Shown here: positions 15,824 through 22,623 of the stretch, one piece after another
Layout: each line of letters starts with the position of its first letter
Position numbering within the stretch: the stretch's first letter is position 1
Assembly (NCBI RefSeq): GCF_003471585.1
Contig: NZ_QRJO01000013.1
Location: 1 to 55,475 of the forward strand
From: Collinsella sp. AM18-10
Lineage (GTDB): Bacteria; Actinomycetota; Coriobacteriia; Coriobacteriales; Coriobacteriaceae
Direction of reading: 5' to 3'
DNA length: 55,475 bases
The notes under the pieces: generated by a model
What the model saw: only the letters and a program-made list of their open reading frames with translations
Told to the model about the DNA's origin: nothing
The model's database searches: none
Position numbers and translations under genes: made by a program

Positions 15824-16145
15824 CGCTGACGAGGGCGGCGCCAAGCCTGCAGGCGAGAGCAAGCCGCTCGGCGCGCCGCGTGGCAAGCGTCCGCGTATCC
15901 GCATTAGCTGCGTGGACCAGTTGGGAACGTGCCGCTGCCATCATGGTCACAAGCCAGGCGATGTCTTTGACTTTGACCGAGACCGCGGCAAGATGTGCGC
16001 TATGGCCTGCCATGTGGGCTTTCCTTACATTGACATCTTGCGTTACGGCGGAACCGTGCCCGGCAACGAGCCCGGCACGGCAAAGTTCTGCTGCCCCGAG
16101 GTCGATACATTGAACGTCTGGCTCGCCGAGATCGTCGACGAGTAG
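15816..16145 (+). CDS. Small cysteine-containing TIGR04076-like protein
   Basis: This 109-residue protein has a charged N-terminal tail of about 30 residues and then a domain with conserved cysteines: ISCVDQLGTCRCHHGHKPGD, MCAMACHVGFPYIDILRYGG and FCCPEVDTLNVWL. This pattern matches the TIGR04076 family, whose function is unknown and whose cysteines suggest metal binding. ATG 15816 overlaps the stop of the pyridoxal kinase gene by 8 bp, which argues for coupled translation and a shared role. No catalytic function should be assumed. Confidence 0.75.
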   Translation: MSNADEGGAKPAGESKPLGAPRGKRPRIRISCVDQLGTCRCHHGHKPGDVFDFDRDRGKMCAMACHVGFPYIDILRYGGTVPGNEPGTAKFCCPEVDTLNVWLAEIVDE

Positions 16146-16146
16146 T

Positions 16147-16230
16147 CGAGCGAGGATTTTCTCCCGCCGAGATAATGAGCGTGGATTTTTCCCGTTTTGG
16201 ACGCAATTTCGCGCTCAAAGTGGGAGAAAA
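16147..16230. repeat. Long inverted repeat after the TIGR04076-like gene
   Basis: CGAGCGAGGATTTTCTCCC (16147-16165) pairs with 16212-16230 at 18 of 19 positions. A third, direct copy of the arm (GAGCGTGGATTTTTCCCG) lies inside the loop from 16179, so alternative pairings are possible. It starts one base after the stop codon at 16145. Confidence 0.6.
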
Positions 16231-16323
16231 TCCACGCTCGATTTGTATATGGGAATCCCGATCTCGTTTATGCCCGTGCTTAGGCGTTATCGTCGTTGTT
16301 CTGCGTGCGAGTAAGGTCAAATT

Positions 16324-16372
16324 TCTGCATTTCATCCGATTTGTGGCTCTAAAAACTCTGCATTTCATCGAT
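16324..16372. repeat. Short direct repeat at the end of the phosphatase gene
   Basis: TCTGCATTTCATC occurs at 16324-16336 and again at 16357-16369, 33 bp apart, the second copy reaching the stop codon of the minus-strand phosphatase gene. Its meaning is unknown. The stretch between 16231 and 16323 shows no other feature. Confidence 0.4.
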
Positions 16373-16818
16373 TACAGCTGCTCGAGCATAGCGGTGCAAC
16401 CGGCGAGCACGTCGCGGTAGGTGGCATCGAAGTTGCCGGTGTACCAGGGATCGGCCACGTCGCCGGGGCGCTCGGTCCAATCGAGCAAGCGCGTAATCTT
16501 GCCGTCGGGGTCGTCGTCAAAGATGCGACGCAGACCGCGCGCGTTCTCAGCATCCATATAGACAATGCGATCCCAGTTGCCATACTCCGCGCGCCGCACC
16601 TGACGTGCGCGATGTGCGACGACGGGAATCCTGACTTCGCGCAGCTTGGCGACCGTGCCATGATGCGGCGGGTTGCCGATCTCTTCGGTTGAGGTTGCTG
16701 CAGAATCGATGACAAACTCGCCCGCGCGTCCAGCGCGGCGCGCTAGCTCGGTAAACACGGACTCAGCCATCGTCGAGCGACAGATATTTCCACAGCAGAT
16801 AAAAAGAATGCGTTGCAT
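16372..16818 (-). CDS. Low-molecular-weight protein tyrosine phosphatase
   Basis: The 148-residue product is a cytosolic LMW-PTP. The phosphate loop CCGNICRS begins at the nucleophile C8 with R14 completing C-x5-R, and the general acid is D123 in DPWYTG. Length is typical. It would remove phosphate from tyrosine on proteins, often kinases of the exopolysaccharide system, although no such kinase lies nearby. It is 33 bp downstream of the DUF4143 ATPase gene on the same strand and may be cotranscribed with it. Confidence 0.9.
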   Translation of the reverse strand: MQRILFICCGNICRSTMAESVFTELARRAGRAGEFVIDSAATSTEEIGNPPHHGTVAKLREVRIPVVAHRARQVRRAEYGNWDRIVYMDAENARGLRRIFDDDPDGKITRLLDWTERPGDVADPWYTGNFDATYRDVLAGCTAMLEQL

Positions 16819-16851
16819 GAGCGGTTTCCTTTCTGGGCGGTCGCGCGGGGC

Positions 16852-18222
16852 TTACAGGCTGCCCTTGAGACAGTTTGCTCCGATAAAACCCGCTGCGTAC
16901 AAGGGGAGGTGGCGCAGCTCGCGCCCGTCATCAGTTTCGCTGCGGGCAAAATTGTTCTCGGACAAAATGTAGGCATATGGCGACCGGGCTTTGTCCATAA
17001 ACGACCCGAGGGTTCTTGCGCGCACGTTGCGTGCGGACTTTACCTCGACGGGCACAATTTCCATACGGTCGGTCTGAAGTAGAAAATCGAGCTCACCGCT
17101 CGTCTTCCAAGACGACGGCGGCACCCAATAGTACGTCCGCAAACCATTGCTCGAAAATGCCTGCATGACCGAGTTTTCGGCCAGGGCACCTCGAAAGTCG
17201 GAAGACAGTGCTATGGCGGAATCCTCTTTGAGGTCGAGCCAGAGCCGCGGGTTGATACCGAGTTTGTAGAACATGAGGCCCGTATCGAGAAGATAGACCT
17301 TAAAGAAACTTCCGTCTTCGTCGTCGAAGGGAACGAGGGGAGGTTCGATGCCTTCGGTCAGGTTGTTGACCGATATGATGGCGGCGCCTTCGAGCCAGTC
17401 GAGCGGCTCGATAAGCTTGGCGCGACGGCCTCCGCGTTCGACCTCGGAGTACTTGAATTTCTTTGTGGACGATCTCAGCAACTGGGACGGAATGGAGCGC
17501 CATACCTTGCGCGCCGCCACGCCACTGATCCCGTTTTCGGGGTCGGTCATATCGGCGGTGTAGGTCTCGTCGATTTCGCGCTGCTCGACGCGCGCGTCTT
17601 CGATGGATAACGTCTTGCGATATGCGTTGACGGCGGCGGGCATGCCGCCCACGACCTGGTATCGATGAAACAGGCTGAGCGCGGCTTGGTGCGCGGCGTA
17701 AGCATCGAGCGTGCCGGCGTGGGTACGAACAGCATCGGCCATCTGCTCCTCATCGAGCGCCCAGAGAAACTCCTCGAACGACATGGGATGCATGGTCTCT
17801 TGACGAACGCCGCTGGGAAAAGGCAACTTGCGCTTGCGCGTGGCGACACCGAGTTGGCTGCCGGTCGCGCATATGCGCCAGCCCGAACCCGAGAAAAAGC
17901 GAAGCGAGTTGAGCGCCCGTTCGCAGAGCTGCACCTCGTCAAACAGGATGAAGGCGGTTTCCTTGCGAATGGGGGTGCGTTTATAGTCTGAAATTCGCGC
18001 CACGATGGTGTCAACGTCGTCGGTGGGACAGTCGAACAGCGGAGCAATCAGTTCAAGATCGGTCTGAAAGTCGAGTTTGACAAACGCATCGCCGGCGATT
18101 CGCCTGCCGATTTCCTCGGCAGCGTACGTTTTGCCTACGCGTCGCGCACCACGGATGAGGAGGGGGCGTGAGGCGTCCTTTGTCGCCCATGATTCGATAA
18201 CGGATTCGATTGATCTGCGCAT
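16852..18222 (-). CDS. AAA ATPase with C-terminal DUF4143 domain (first copy)
   Basis: This 456-residue protein has Walker A GARRVGKT (residues 25-32) and Walker B FILFDEVQ (91-98) in an N-terminal AAA_14-type ATPase. The C-terminal DUF4143 region ends in ELDFLLQ and VPVEVKS, which resemble a PD-(D/E)XK nuclease-like fold. The cellular role of this family is not established. Three operator-like repeats at 33-bp intervals lie just upstream. A second, distant member is encoded at 25829. Its upstream operator is different, so each ATPase may have its own cognate site. Confidence 0.85.
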   Translation of the reverse strand: MRRSIESVIESWATKDASRPLLIRGARRVGKTYAAEEIGRRIAGDAFVKLDFQTDLELIAPLFDCPTDDVDTIVARISDYKRTPIRKETAFILFDEVQLCERALNSLRFFSGSGWRICATGSQLGVATRKRKLPFPSGVRQETMHPMSFEEFLWALDEEQMADAVRTHAGTLDAYAAHQAALSLFHRYQVVGGMPAAVNAYRKTLSIEDARVEQREIDETYTADMTDPENGISGVAARKVWRSIPSQLLRSSTKKFKYSEVERGGRRAKLIEPLDWLEGAAIISVNNLTEGIEPPLVPFDDEDGSFFKVYLLDTGLMFYKLGINPRLWLDLKEDSAIALSSDFRGALAENSVMQAFSSNGLRTYYWVPPSSWKTSGELDFLLQTDRMEIVPVEVKSARNVRARTLGSFMDKARSPYAYILSENNFARSETDDGRELRHLPLYAAGFIGANCLKGSL

Positions 18223-18235
18223 GGGGCCACCTTTC

Positions 18236-18332
18236 CGATTTCGTGTACTTCAGATACATAGTTTAGTACGATTTCGTGTACTTAAAATACACGAAATCGT
18301 AGAAAAGCGTGTATCTGAAATACACGAAATTG
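18236..18332 (-). promoter_or_regulatory. Three operator-like repeats at 33-bp spacing
   Basis: The central site is a 13-bp palindrome (18268-18280 and 18288-18300, ACGATTTCGTGTA with its complement, 7-nt spacer). The left half CGATTTCGTGTA recurs exactly 33 bp away at 18236-18247. The right half TACACGAAAT recurs 33 bp the other way at 18321-18330, within a CGTGTAT/ATACACG dyad at 18308-18326. They cover the region upstream of the ATPase start codon at 18222. Confidence 0.7.
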
Positions 18333-18417
18333 CACTGCCGGAGCTTGCAGGCGGATAAACACTACTAGTATGGGACGGTTTTCACTGGTTGCTCGCCACC
18401 TTGGGCTGTGTTCGTCC

Positions 18418-19680
18418 CTATGCCTGCATCCGGGGCTGTGCTGATTGACGACGGCGCTCCCAGCGGGCGAGCTTGATCGTCACTAGCGCAAGCGCCCAGG
18501 CTACGAGCGAGAACGCAGCGCCCACGGCACCCACGTACGCAATGCCAATTCCGTTTACCACGGCGCCGCCCACTGCGGTGCCAAACGAGATACCGACGTT
18601 AAACGCCATGGGCTCAACCGAACTCGCGAGCACCATCGACTTGGGATGGCGGCTGCGCGCCACGTCCATAAAGTGTGTGATGCACGACACCGAGAACAGG
18701 TACATGAGCATCGCCAAGCTAAAGACAAAGACCAGCGCGAGCGGCATGGTGCCGCCCACAGCAAACAACCCGAGTAACGCCACAGCCTGCAGCACAAACG
18801 TCACGAGCAGCGCCTTCATGCCAAAGCGCGCATCAATCCATCCGCCCAGGATGTTCGAGATCAGGCAGAACGCGCCGTAGGCCATGAGCGTGGTGCTGGC
18901 TTCGACCGTGCCCATGCCCAGCACCTGCTCCAGATAGGGCGTCACATAGCCGTAAAACACATAGACCGATCCCACGCCAAACAAGAAGATGAGCATGCCG
19001 GTGATGATACTCGGTTCGCGCAGCAGACCCGCCTGTTCGCGGAAGGTGGCGGGTTCGTCGGTCTGTCCGGCGCGCGGCATAAACACCACGAGCGCGGCGC
19101 AGATCAGAACGGCAAAGGCCAGCGTGCCGTACATGGCAACGTGCCAGTCGAGCGTGTCGGCCACAAACTTGCCGATCGAAGTGACAAAGACCATTGCTAC
19201 GGAAAACGCACCATATACCACCGAGATGGCAAGCGAAGTTTGCTGCGGGGACAGCAGCTCGGGGATGTACGTCACGCCCACGGCGAGCAGTGCGCCCGAG
19301 ACGGATCCCAGGACAATGCGCGAGATAAACAGTACCTGGAAGTTGGGCGCCAACGCCATGACCAGATTGCCGAGCACAAAGATAATGCTGTAGCACACGA
19401 GCAGCTGGTAACGATGGAAGCGCCCCGTGCTGAGCGCAAGCACCGGCGTCGCGATAGCGTAGACCAATGCAAAAACGCTGATGAGCTGGCCCGCAGTGGC
19501 AAGCGATATGCCGAGTTCCGTCGCCAAGTCACTTTCGATGCCGATGACCACGAACTCCGAGCAGCCGAGCGAGAAGCCCAGCAGCACGAGCAGCGCCAGG
19601 CAGAGCTTGGTGCGCGCGGGGGAGAGCGCGGCGGCGGTTGACTTACTTTTAGGCGTGGTGGCGGCGGTCAAGGTTGTCAC
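18418..19680 (-). CDS. MFS efflux protein (DHA1, AraJ-like)
   Basis: This major facilitator of about 420 residues has 12 predicted helices. It has the N-terminal segment LGCSEFVVIGIESDLA and the motif RIVLGSVSGALLAVG, typical of DHA1 sugar or drug exporters such as AraJ. The start is uncertain: the frame opens at TTG 19719, and GTG 19680 is the nearest alternative; neither has a good ribosome binding site. The conserved part begins about 25 residues after the GTG. It is divergent from the LpdD-Nudix fusion gene, but no functional link is shown by sequence. The substrate is unknown. Confidence 0.82.
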   Translation of the reverse strand: MTTLTAATTPKSKSTAAALSPARTKLCLALLVLLGFSLGCSEFVVIGIESDLATELGISLATAGQLISVFALVYAIATPVLALSTGRFHRYQLLVCYSIIFVLGNLVMALAPNFQVLFISRIVLGSVSGALLAVGVTYIPELLSPQQTSLAISVVYGAFSVAMVFVTSIGKFVADTLDWHVAMYGTLAFAVLICAALVVFMPRAGQTDEPATFREQAGLLREPSIITGMLIFLFGVGSVYVFYGYVTPYLEQVLGMGTVEASTTLMAYGAFCLISNILGGWIDARFGMKALLVTFVLQAVALLGLFAVGGTMPLALVFVFSLAMLMYLFSVSCITHFMDVARSRHPKSMVLASSVEPMAFNVGISFGTAVGGAVVNGIGIAYVGAVGAAFSLVAWALALVTIKLARWERRRQSAQPRMQA

Positions 19681-19751
19681 TCCAATGTCGCATGAATAAG
19701 CGGGATTCAATCCCTGCAACTCTAACAGAATGTGTCAGGTGCCTGCCCCCT

Positions 19752-19792
19752 TTGTCGCAGGCTGCGCTTGCCTGTATAGTCGCAATACAGGC
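19752..19792 (+). promoter_or_regulatory. Promoter and operator of the LpdD-Nudix fusion gene
   Basis: TTGTCG (19752-19757) and TATAGT (19775-19780) are 17 bp apart. An inverted repeat GCCTGTAT (19770-19777) and ATACAGGC (19785-19792) overlaps the -10 element. The inner dyad CTGTAT-N7-ATACAG recurs with one change upstream of the permease gene at 20914, which suggests one regulator, plausibly the MerR protein encoded at the end of the cluster. Confidence 0.6.
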
Positions 19793-19832
19793 GAAGATGG
19801 TCTCAGGTACATCGCGGGCGACAGGAGATCCC

Positions 19833-20780
19833 ATGGGTATGCACACGACAAAGGTTGCAGTGGGCGAGGGCAAGTTTGCGCTCGAGGCCCAGCTGACGGT
19901 GACACCGCGAGGCATGGCGGTGTACGCCTGCTCGCCGGAGTTCGCGCACCTGGGCGCCACGGCGCAGGCCATTCCGCGCCCCGAGCCCGGCCGCACGGCG
20001 ACAGTGAGCATCCTGGCTGTTCCGTGCCATCGAGACGAAATTCCGGCGCACGATATCGCGGCGGCGCTGGCCACGCGCTTTGGCGTGCCGGTCGTTGCGA
20101 GCACGGGCTTTCATGTTGAACAGGCGAGCGGGGGCGACCTGCAGCGCGTGCTCGACACCACCAAGGAGCTCATCGCCGCGCTCGAGGAGGCCGCAGCCCG
20201 CATTCTGCGCGCCGGCTGGGATGAGGGCGGCGCGGGCGCCGAGGTCGTGGCGGTCAATGCCGCGACCGGCGAGACGCTTAGCCCCGTCGACCGCATCGAT
20301 GCCCATGCCGGTGAGGGCATTCTGCATCAGGCATTTCTGACGCTTCTGGTCGAGGGCCAGGGCGAAGACGCACGCCTGCTGCTCTGTCGTCGCAGTCCGC
20401 TCAAACGCCTGTGGGGCGGGGTGCTGGCCGATAGCTGTGCCGGCCATCCGCTCCCCGGGGAGGACGTTGTCGCCGCGACGGCGCGCCGCATCAACGAAGA
20501 GCTCGGCATCACGCGCGCACCCGACCAGCTCAAACACCTCGGTCACGTGACCTACCGCGAGGACCACGGCGACGGCCGCTGCGAGTGCGAATGGTGCGAG
20601 GTCTACCTTGCCCATGTTGAGCCGGGCGAGCTGCATATCAACCAAGAGGAGATCTCGGAAGTGCGCCGCGTGGCCCCGTCCGAGCTTAAAGGCTACCTGC
20701 AGGGTCACCCCGAGCAGCTGGCCCCCTGGCTCCGCGAGGCCCTCAGCGACCCATCCATCCGTACGGATCTCGCTATGTGA
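19833..20780 (+). CDS. LpdD-like domain fused to an IPP-isomerase-like Nudix domain
   Basis: This 315-residue protein has two parts. Residues 10-120 resemble, as I recall that family, LpdD, the small protein of gallate decarboxylase systems thought to chaperone prenylated flavin (GFHVEQASGGDLQRVLDTTKE). Residues 150-305 match type I isopentenyl-diphosphate isomerase: metal ligands H158, H165, H205, E251 and E253 are all present (DAHAGEGILHQAF, DSCAGHPLPGE, CECEWCEVY). The catalytic cysteine of the isomerase, second position of its (V/C)CGHP-type motif, is alanine here (A203); a cysteine is one residue earlier (C202). The neighbouring UbiD and UbiX genes suggest a role in supplying dimethylallyl (di)phosphate for prenyl-FMN. 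The start has AGGAG. Confidence 0.7.
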   Translation: MGMHTTKVAVGEGKFALEAQLTVTPRGMAVYACSPEFAHLGATAQAIPRPEPGRTATVSILAVPCHRDEIPAHDIAAALATRFGVPVVASTGFHVEQASGGDLQRVLDTTKELIAALEEAAARILRAGWDEGGAGAEVVAVNAATGETLSPVDRIDAHAGEGILHQAFLTLLVEGQGEDARLLLCRRSPLKRLWGGVLADSCAGHPLPGEDVVAATARRINEELGITRAPDQLKHLGHVTYREDHGDGRCECEWCEVYLAHVEPGELHINQEEISEVRRVAPSELKGYLQGHPEQLAPWLREALSDPSIRTDLAM

Positions 20781-20806
20781 AACAAAAGACAGTCCCTTTG
20801 CCACAT
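20775..20806. repeat. Degenerate palindromic repeat overlapping a stop codon
   Basis: ATGTGA (20775-20780) and, further on, AGTCCCTTTGCCACAT (20791-20806) match the two ends of a palindromic family whose better copies lie at 25679, 27152 and 33751 (TGTGACAAAGGGACAGTCCC and its mirror). The stop codon of the fusion gene lies inside it. This copy is the most decayed. Confidence 0.5.
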
Positions 20807-20808
20807 CC

Positions 20809-20873
20809 AAACCGTCACAACATTCGATGAAAATCTCGAAATCGAGGAAAAGCGTCGAATGTTGTGACGGTTT
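20809..20873. repeat. Long perfect hairpin after the fusion gene
   Basis: A 19-bp perfect inverted repeat pairs 20809-20827 (AAACCGTCACAACATTCGA) with 20855-20873. The 27-nt loop contains an inner CTCG-AAAT-CGAG stem. It is followed by TTTTG-type sequence on the plus strand, so it may terminate transcription. Confidence 0.65.
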
Positions 20874-20913
20874 TTGCCCAGAGGATCGCTTCTCATCCAA
20901 AAATCCCGCTTGA

Positions 20914-20932
20914 CTGTATTGCCACAACACAG
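20914..20932 (+). promoter_or_regulatory. Putative operator upstream of the permease gene
   Basis: CTGTAT-N7-ACACAG (20914-20932) matches the CTGTAT-N7-ATACAG dyad at 19772-19790 with one change. It overlaps TTGACT at 20910-20915, which could be a -35 element, although no good -10 box follows at the usual distance. Confidence 0.45.
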
Positions 20933-20940
20933 CGCAACGT

Positions 20941-20971
20941 AAGGGGTGTCCGATAACGGGCGCCCCTTTTT
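20941..20971 (+). terminator. Terminator or attenuator before the permease gene
   Basis: AAGGGGTGTCCG (20941-20952) pairs with CGGGCGCCCCTT (20957-20968), using two G-T pairs, and is followed by TTT. It lies between the putative operator at 20914 and the permease start at 21025, so it either ends the upstream transcript or attenuates the permease transcript. Confidence 0.65.
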
Positions 20972-21024
20972 AAGTGGCAACGTGGCCGCGAATCCGGAGC
21001 GCCCCCAACAAGAAAGGTGGGGAG

Positions 21025-22482
21025 ATGGAAGCGGAAAAGAAGGCGTTTAAGATCACCAAGCGCGAAATTGGCTTTGTGCTGGGTATCGTTGTCTTTTTGC
21101 TGGTGAAGTTTCTTCCTTTGGCGGAGCTGAGCTCGACGGTCGAGCTCACGGTCGGCGCTCAGACCTGTCTGGCACTGACGCTCGCCACGGTGGTGTTCTG
21201 GGCATGTGGCGTGGCGCAGCCGGGCTTTGTGGGCCTGCTCTACTGCGCGCTGCTCGTTCTGTTCAAGGTGTGCGTGGACGACACGGGCGCCGCGAGCATC
21301 TCGGCGACAGTCGCCTCCACGTTTAGCTCGTGGACCAAAGCCACCATGTGGCTCGTCATTGGTGCCTACCTCATCGCCAGCGCGGTCAAGGAGTCGGGCC
21401 TGGGCGAGCGCATCGCCTATGCGTTTATGCTCAAGTTCGTGCGCGATGCCAAGTCGCTCATCATCTCAATCTTCGCGCTCACCTTTGTGCTGTCGCTGCT
21501 GATCCCGCATCCGTTCCCCCGCGCCTTCCTCATCCTCGCCGTCGTCTCGGTCATTGCCGAGTCCGCCGGCTACGGTGACGACGACCGCGGCAAGCTCGGC
21601 TTCCTCGTGTTTGCCGCTGCTGCCCCGGGCTCCATGTTCTTCCTGACGGGCGACTCCACGCTCAACCCGCTCGTCGCGCAGTACAGCGCCGAGGCCGGCG
21701 GCATGAGCCCGTCCTTTGTCGACTGGTTCCTGTACATGAGCGTGCCCATGCTGGTCGCGCTGCTGTGCACCCTGTTCCTGGGCCTCTTCCTCTTTAAGCC
21801 CAGCAAGGAGCTCGTCTACGATCGCGAGCAGATCGTGGCCAAGCAGGCTGCGCTCGGCAAGCTCTCCGTCAAGGAGATCCGCACCATCGTGTGGCTTATC
21901 ATCGCCATCGCGCTGTGGCTCACCGTCTCGGGCGATTACATCGGCTGGGTCACCCTGGCCATCGGCGTCTGCCTCGCCATGCCCATCATCGGCGAGGTCC
22001 TCACCCCCGCCAGCTGGAATGCCGTCGACATCAAGTCCCTCATGTTCCTGACGGCCGCCATGGCCGTGGGCTCCGTGGGCGGTGCCACCGGTATGAACGC
22101 CTGGATCGCCGATGTTGTGCTTCCCAGCTCCGTGCCCGAGAACATCTTCCTGTTCGCCCTGCTTGTCGCCGCGCTTTCCATGATCATCCACATGTTCATG
22201 GGCTCGGTCATGGCCGTGCTCGGCGTGTGCGTGCCGGCGTTCATCAGCTTTGCGGCCGGCTCCAGCGTGAGCCCGCTCGCCGTGGCGCTCATCGTCTTCA
22301 CGTCCATCAACATCCACTACATCCTGCCGTTCCATAACCTGCCGATCCTTATCGGCGAGGGCAAGGACGCTGGCGGCTACACCTCCAAAGAGGCTATGCG
22401 CATGGGCATTCCCCTCACTGCGGTCGTCTTTATCGTCGTGCTGGTCGAGGCCGCCTGGTTCCACCTCTTTGGCCTGATGTAA
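21025..22482 (+). CDS. DASS-type (SLC13-like) anion permease
   Basis: The 485-residue product is a multi-helix carrier of the divalent anion:sodium symporter type. ATMWLVIGAYLIASAVKESGLG and the SLLIPHPFPRAFLIL segment lie in the first half, and MFLTAAMAVGSVGGATGMNA with VFTSINIHYILPFHN in the second, giving the expected inverted-repeat layout. ATG 21025 has AAAGG/GGGGAG upstream; an earlier in-frame start has none. It lies directly before the UbiD decarboxylase gene, so it probably imports the aromatic acid that UbiD decarboxylates or exports a product. The family also moves dicarboxylates and citrate, so this remains inference. Confidence 0.82.
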   Translation: MEAEKKAFKITKREIGFVLGIVVFLLVKFLPLAELSSTVELTVGAQTCLALTLATVVFWACGVAQPGFVGLLYCALLVLFKVCVDDTGAASISATVASTFSSWTKATMWLVIGAYLIASAVKESGLGERIAYAFMLKFVRDAKSLIISIFALTFVLSLLIPHPFPRAFLILAVVSVIAESAGYGDDDRGKLGFLVFAAAAPGSMFFLTGDSTLNPLVAQYSAEAGGMSPSFVDWFLYMSVPMLVALLCTLFLGLFLFKPSKELVYDREQIVAKQAALGKLSVKEIRTIVWLIIAIALWLTVSGDYIGWVTLAIGVCLAMPIIGEVLTPASWNAVDIKSLMFLTAAMAVGSVGGATGMNAWIADVVLPSSVPENIFLFALLVAALSMIIHMFMGSVMAVLGVCVPAFISFAAGSSVSPLAVALIVFTSINIHYILPFHNLPILIGEGKDAGGYTSKEAMRMGIPLTAVVFIVVLVEAAWFHLFGLM

Positions 22483-22577
22483 GCAGTCGAGTGCTTGGCT
22501 GTAATTAGCCGAGTGCTTGAACTGCGAGTGCCCGAGCGCCCCATCTATGAGCGCTGCGGCCCCATTACGTTACCAAG

Positions 22578-22599
22578 CCGGCGGCACTCCCGCCGCCGG
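22578..22599 (+). repeat. Hairpin in the permease-ubiD gap
   Basis: CCGGCGGC (22578-22585) and GCCGCCGG (22592-22599) form a perfect 8-bp stem with a 6-nt loop, shortly before the ubiD ribosome binding site. There is no T-run, so a translational or mRNA-processing role is more likely than termination. Upstream, CGAGTGCTTG is repeated at about 22486 and 22510. Confidence 0.45.
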
Positions 22600-22623
22600 A
22601 CACTCTCCCGAAAGGAGCACGCT

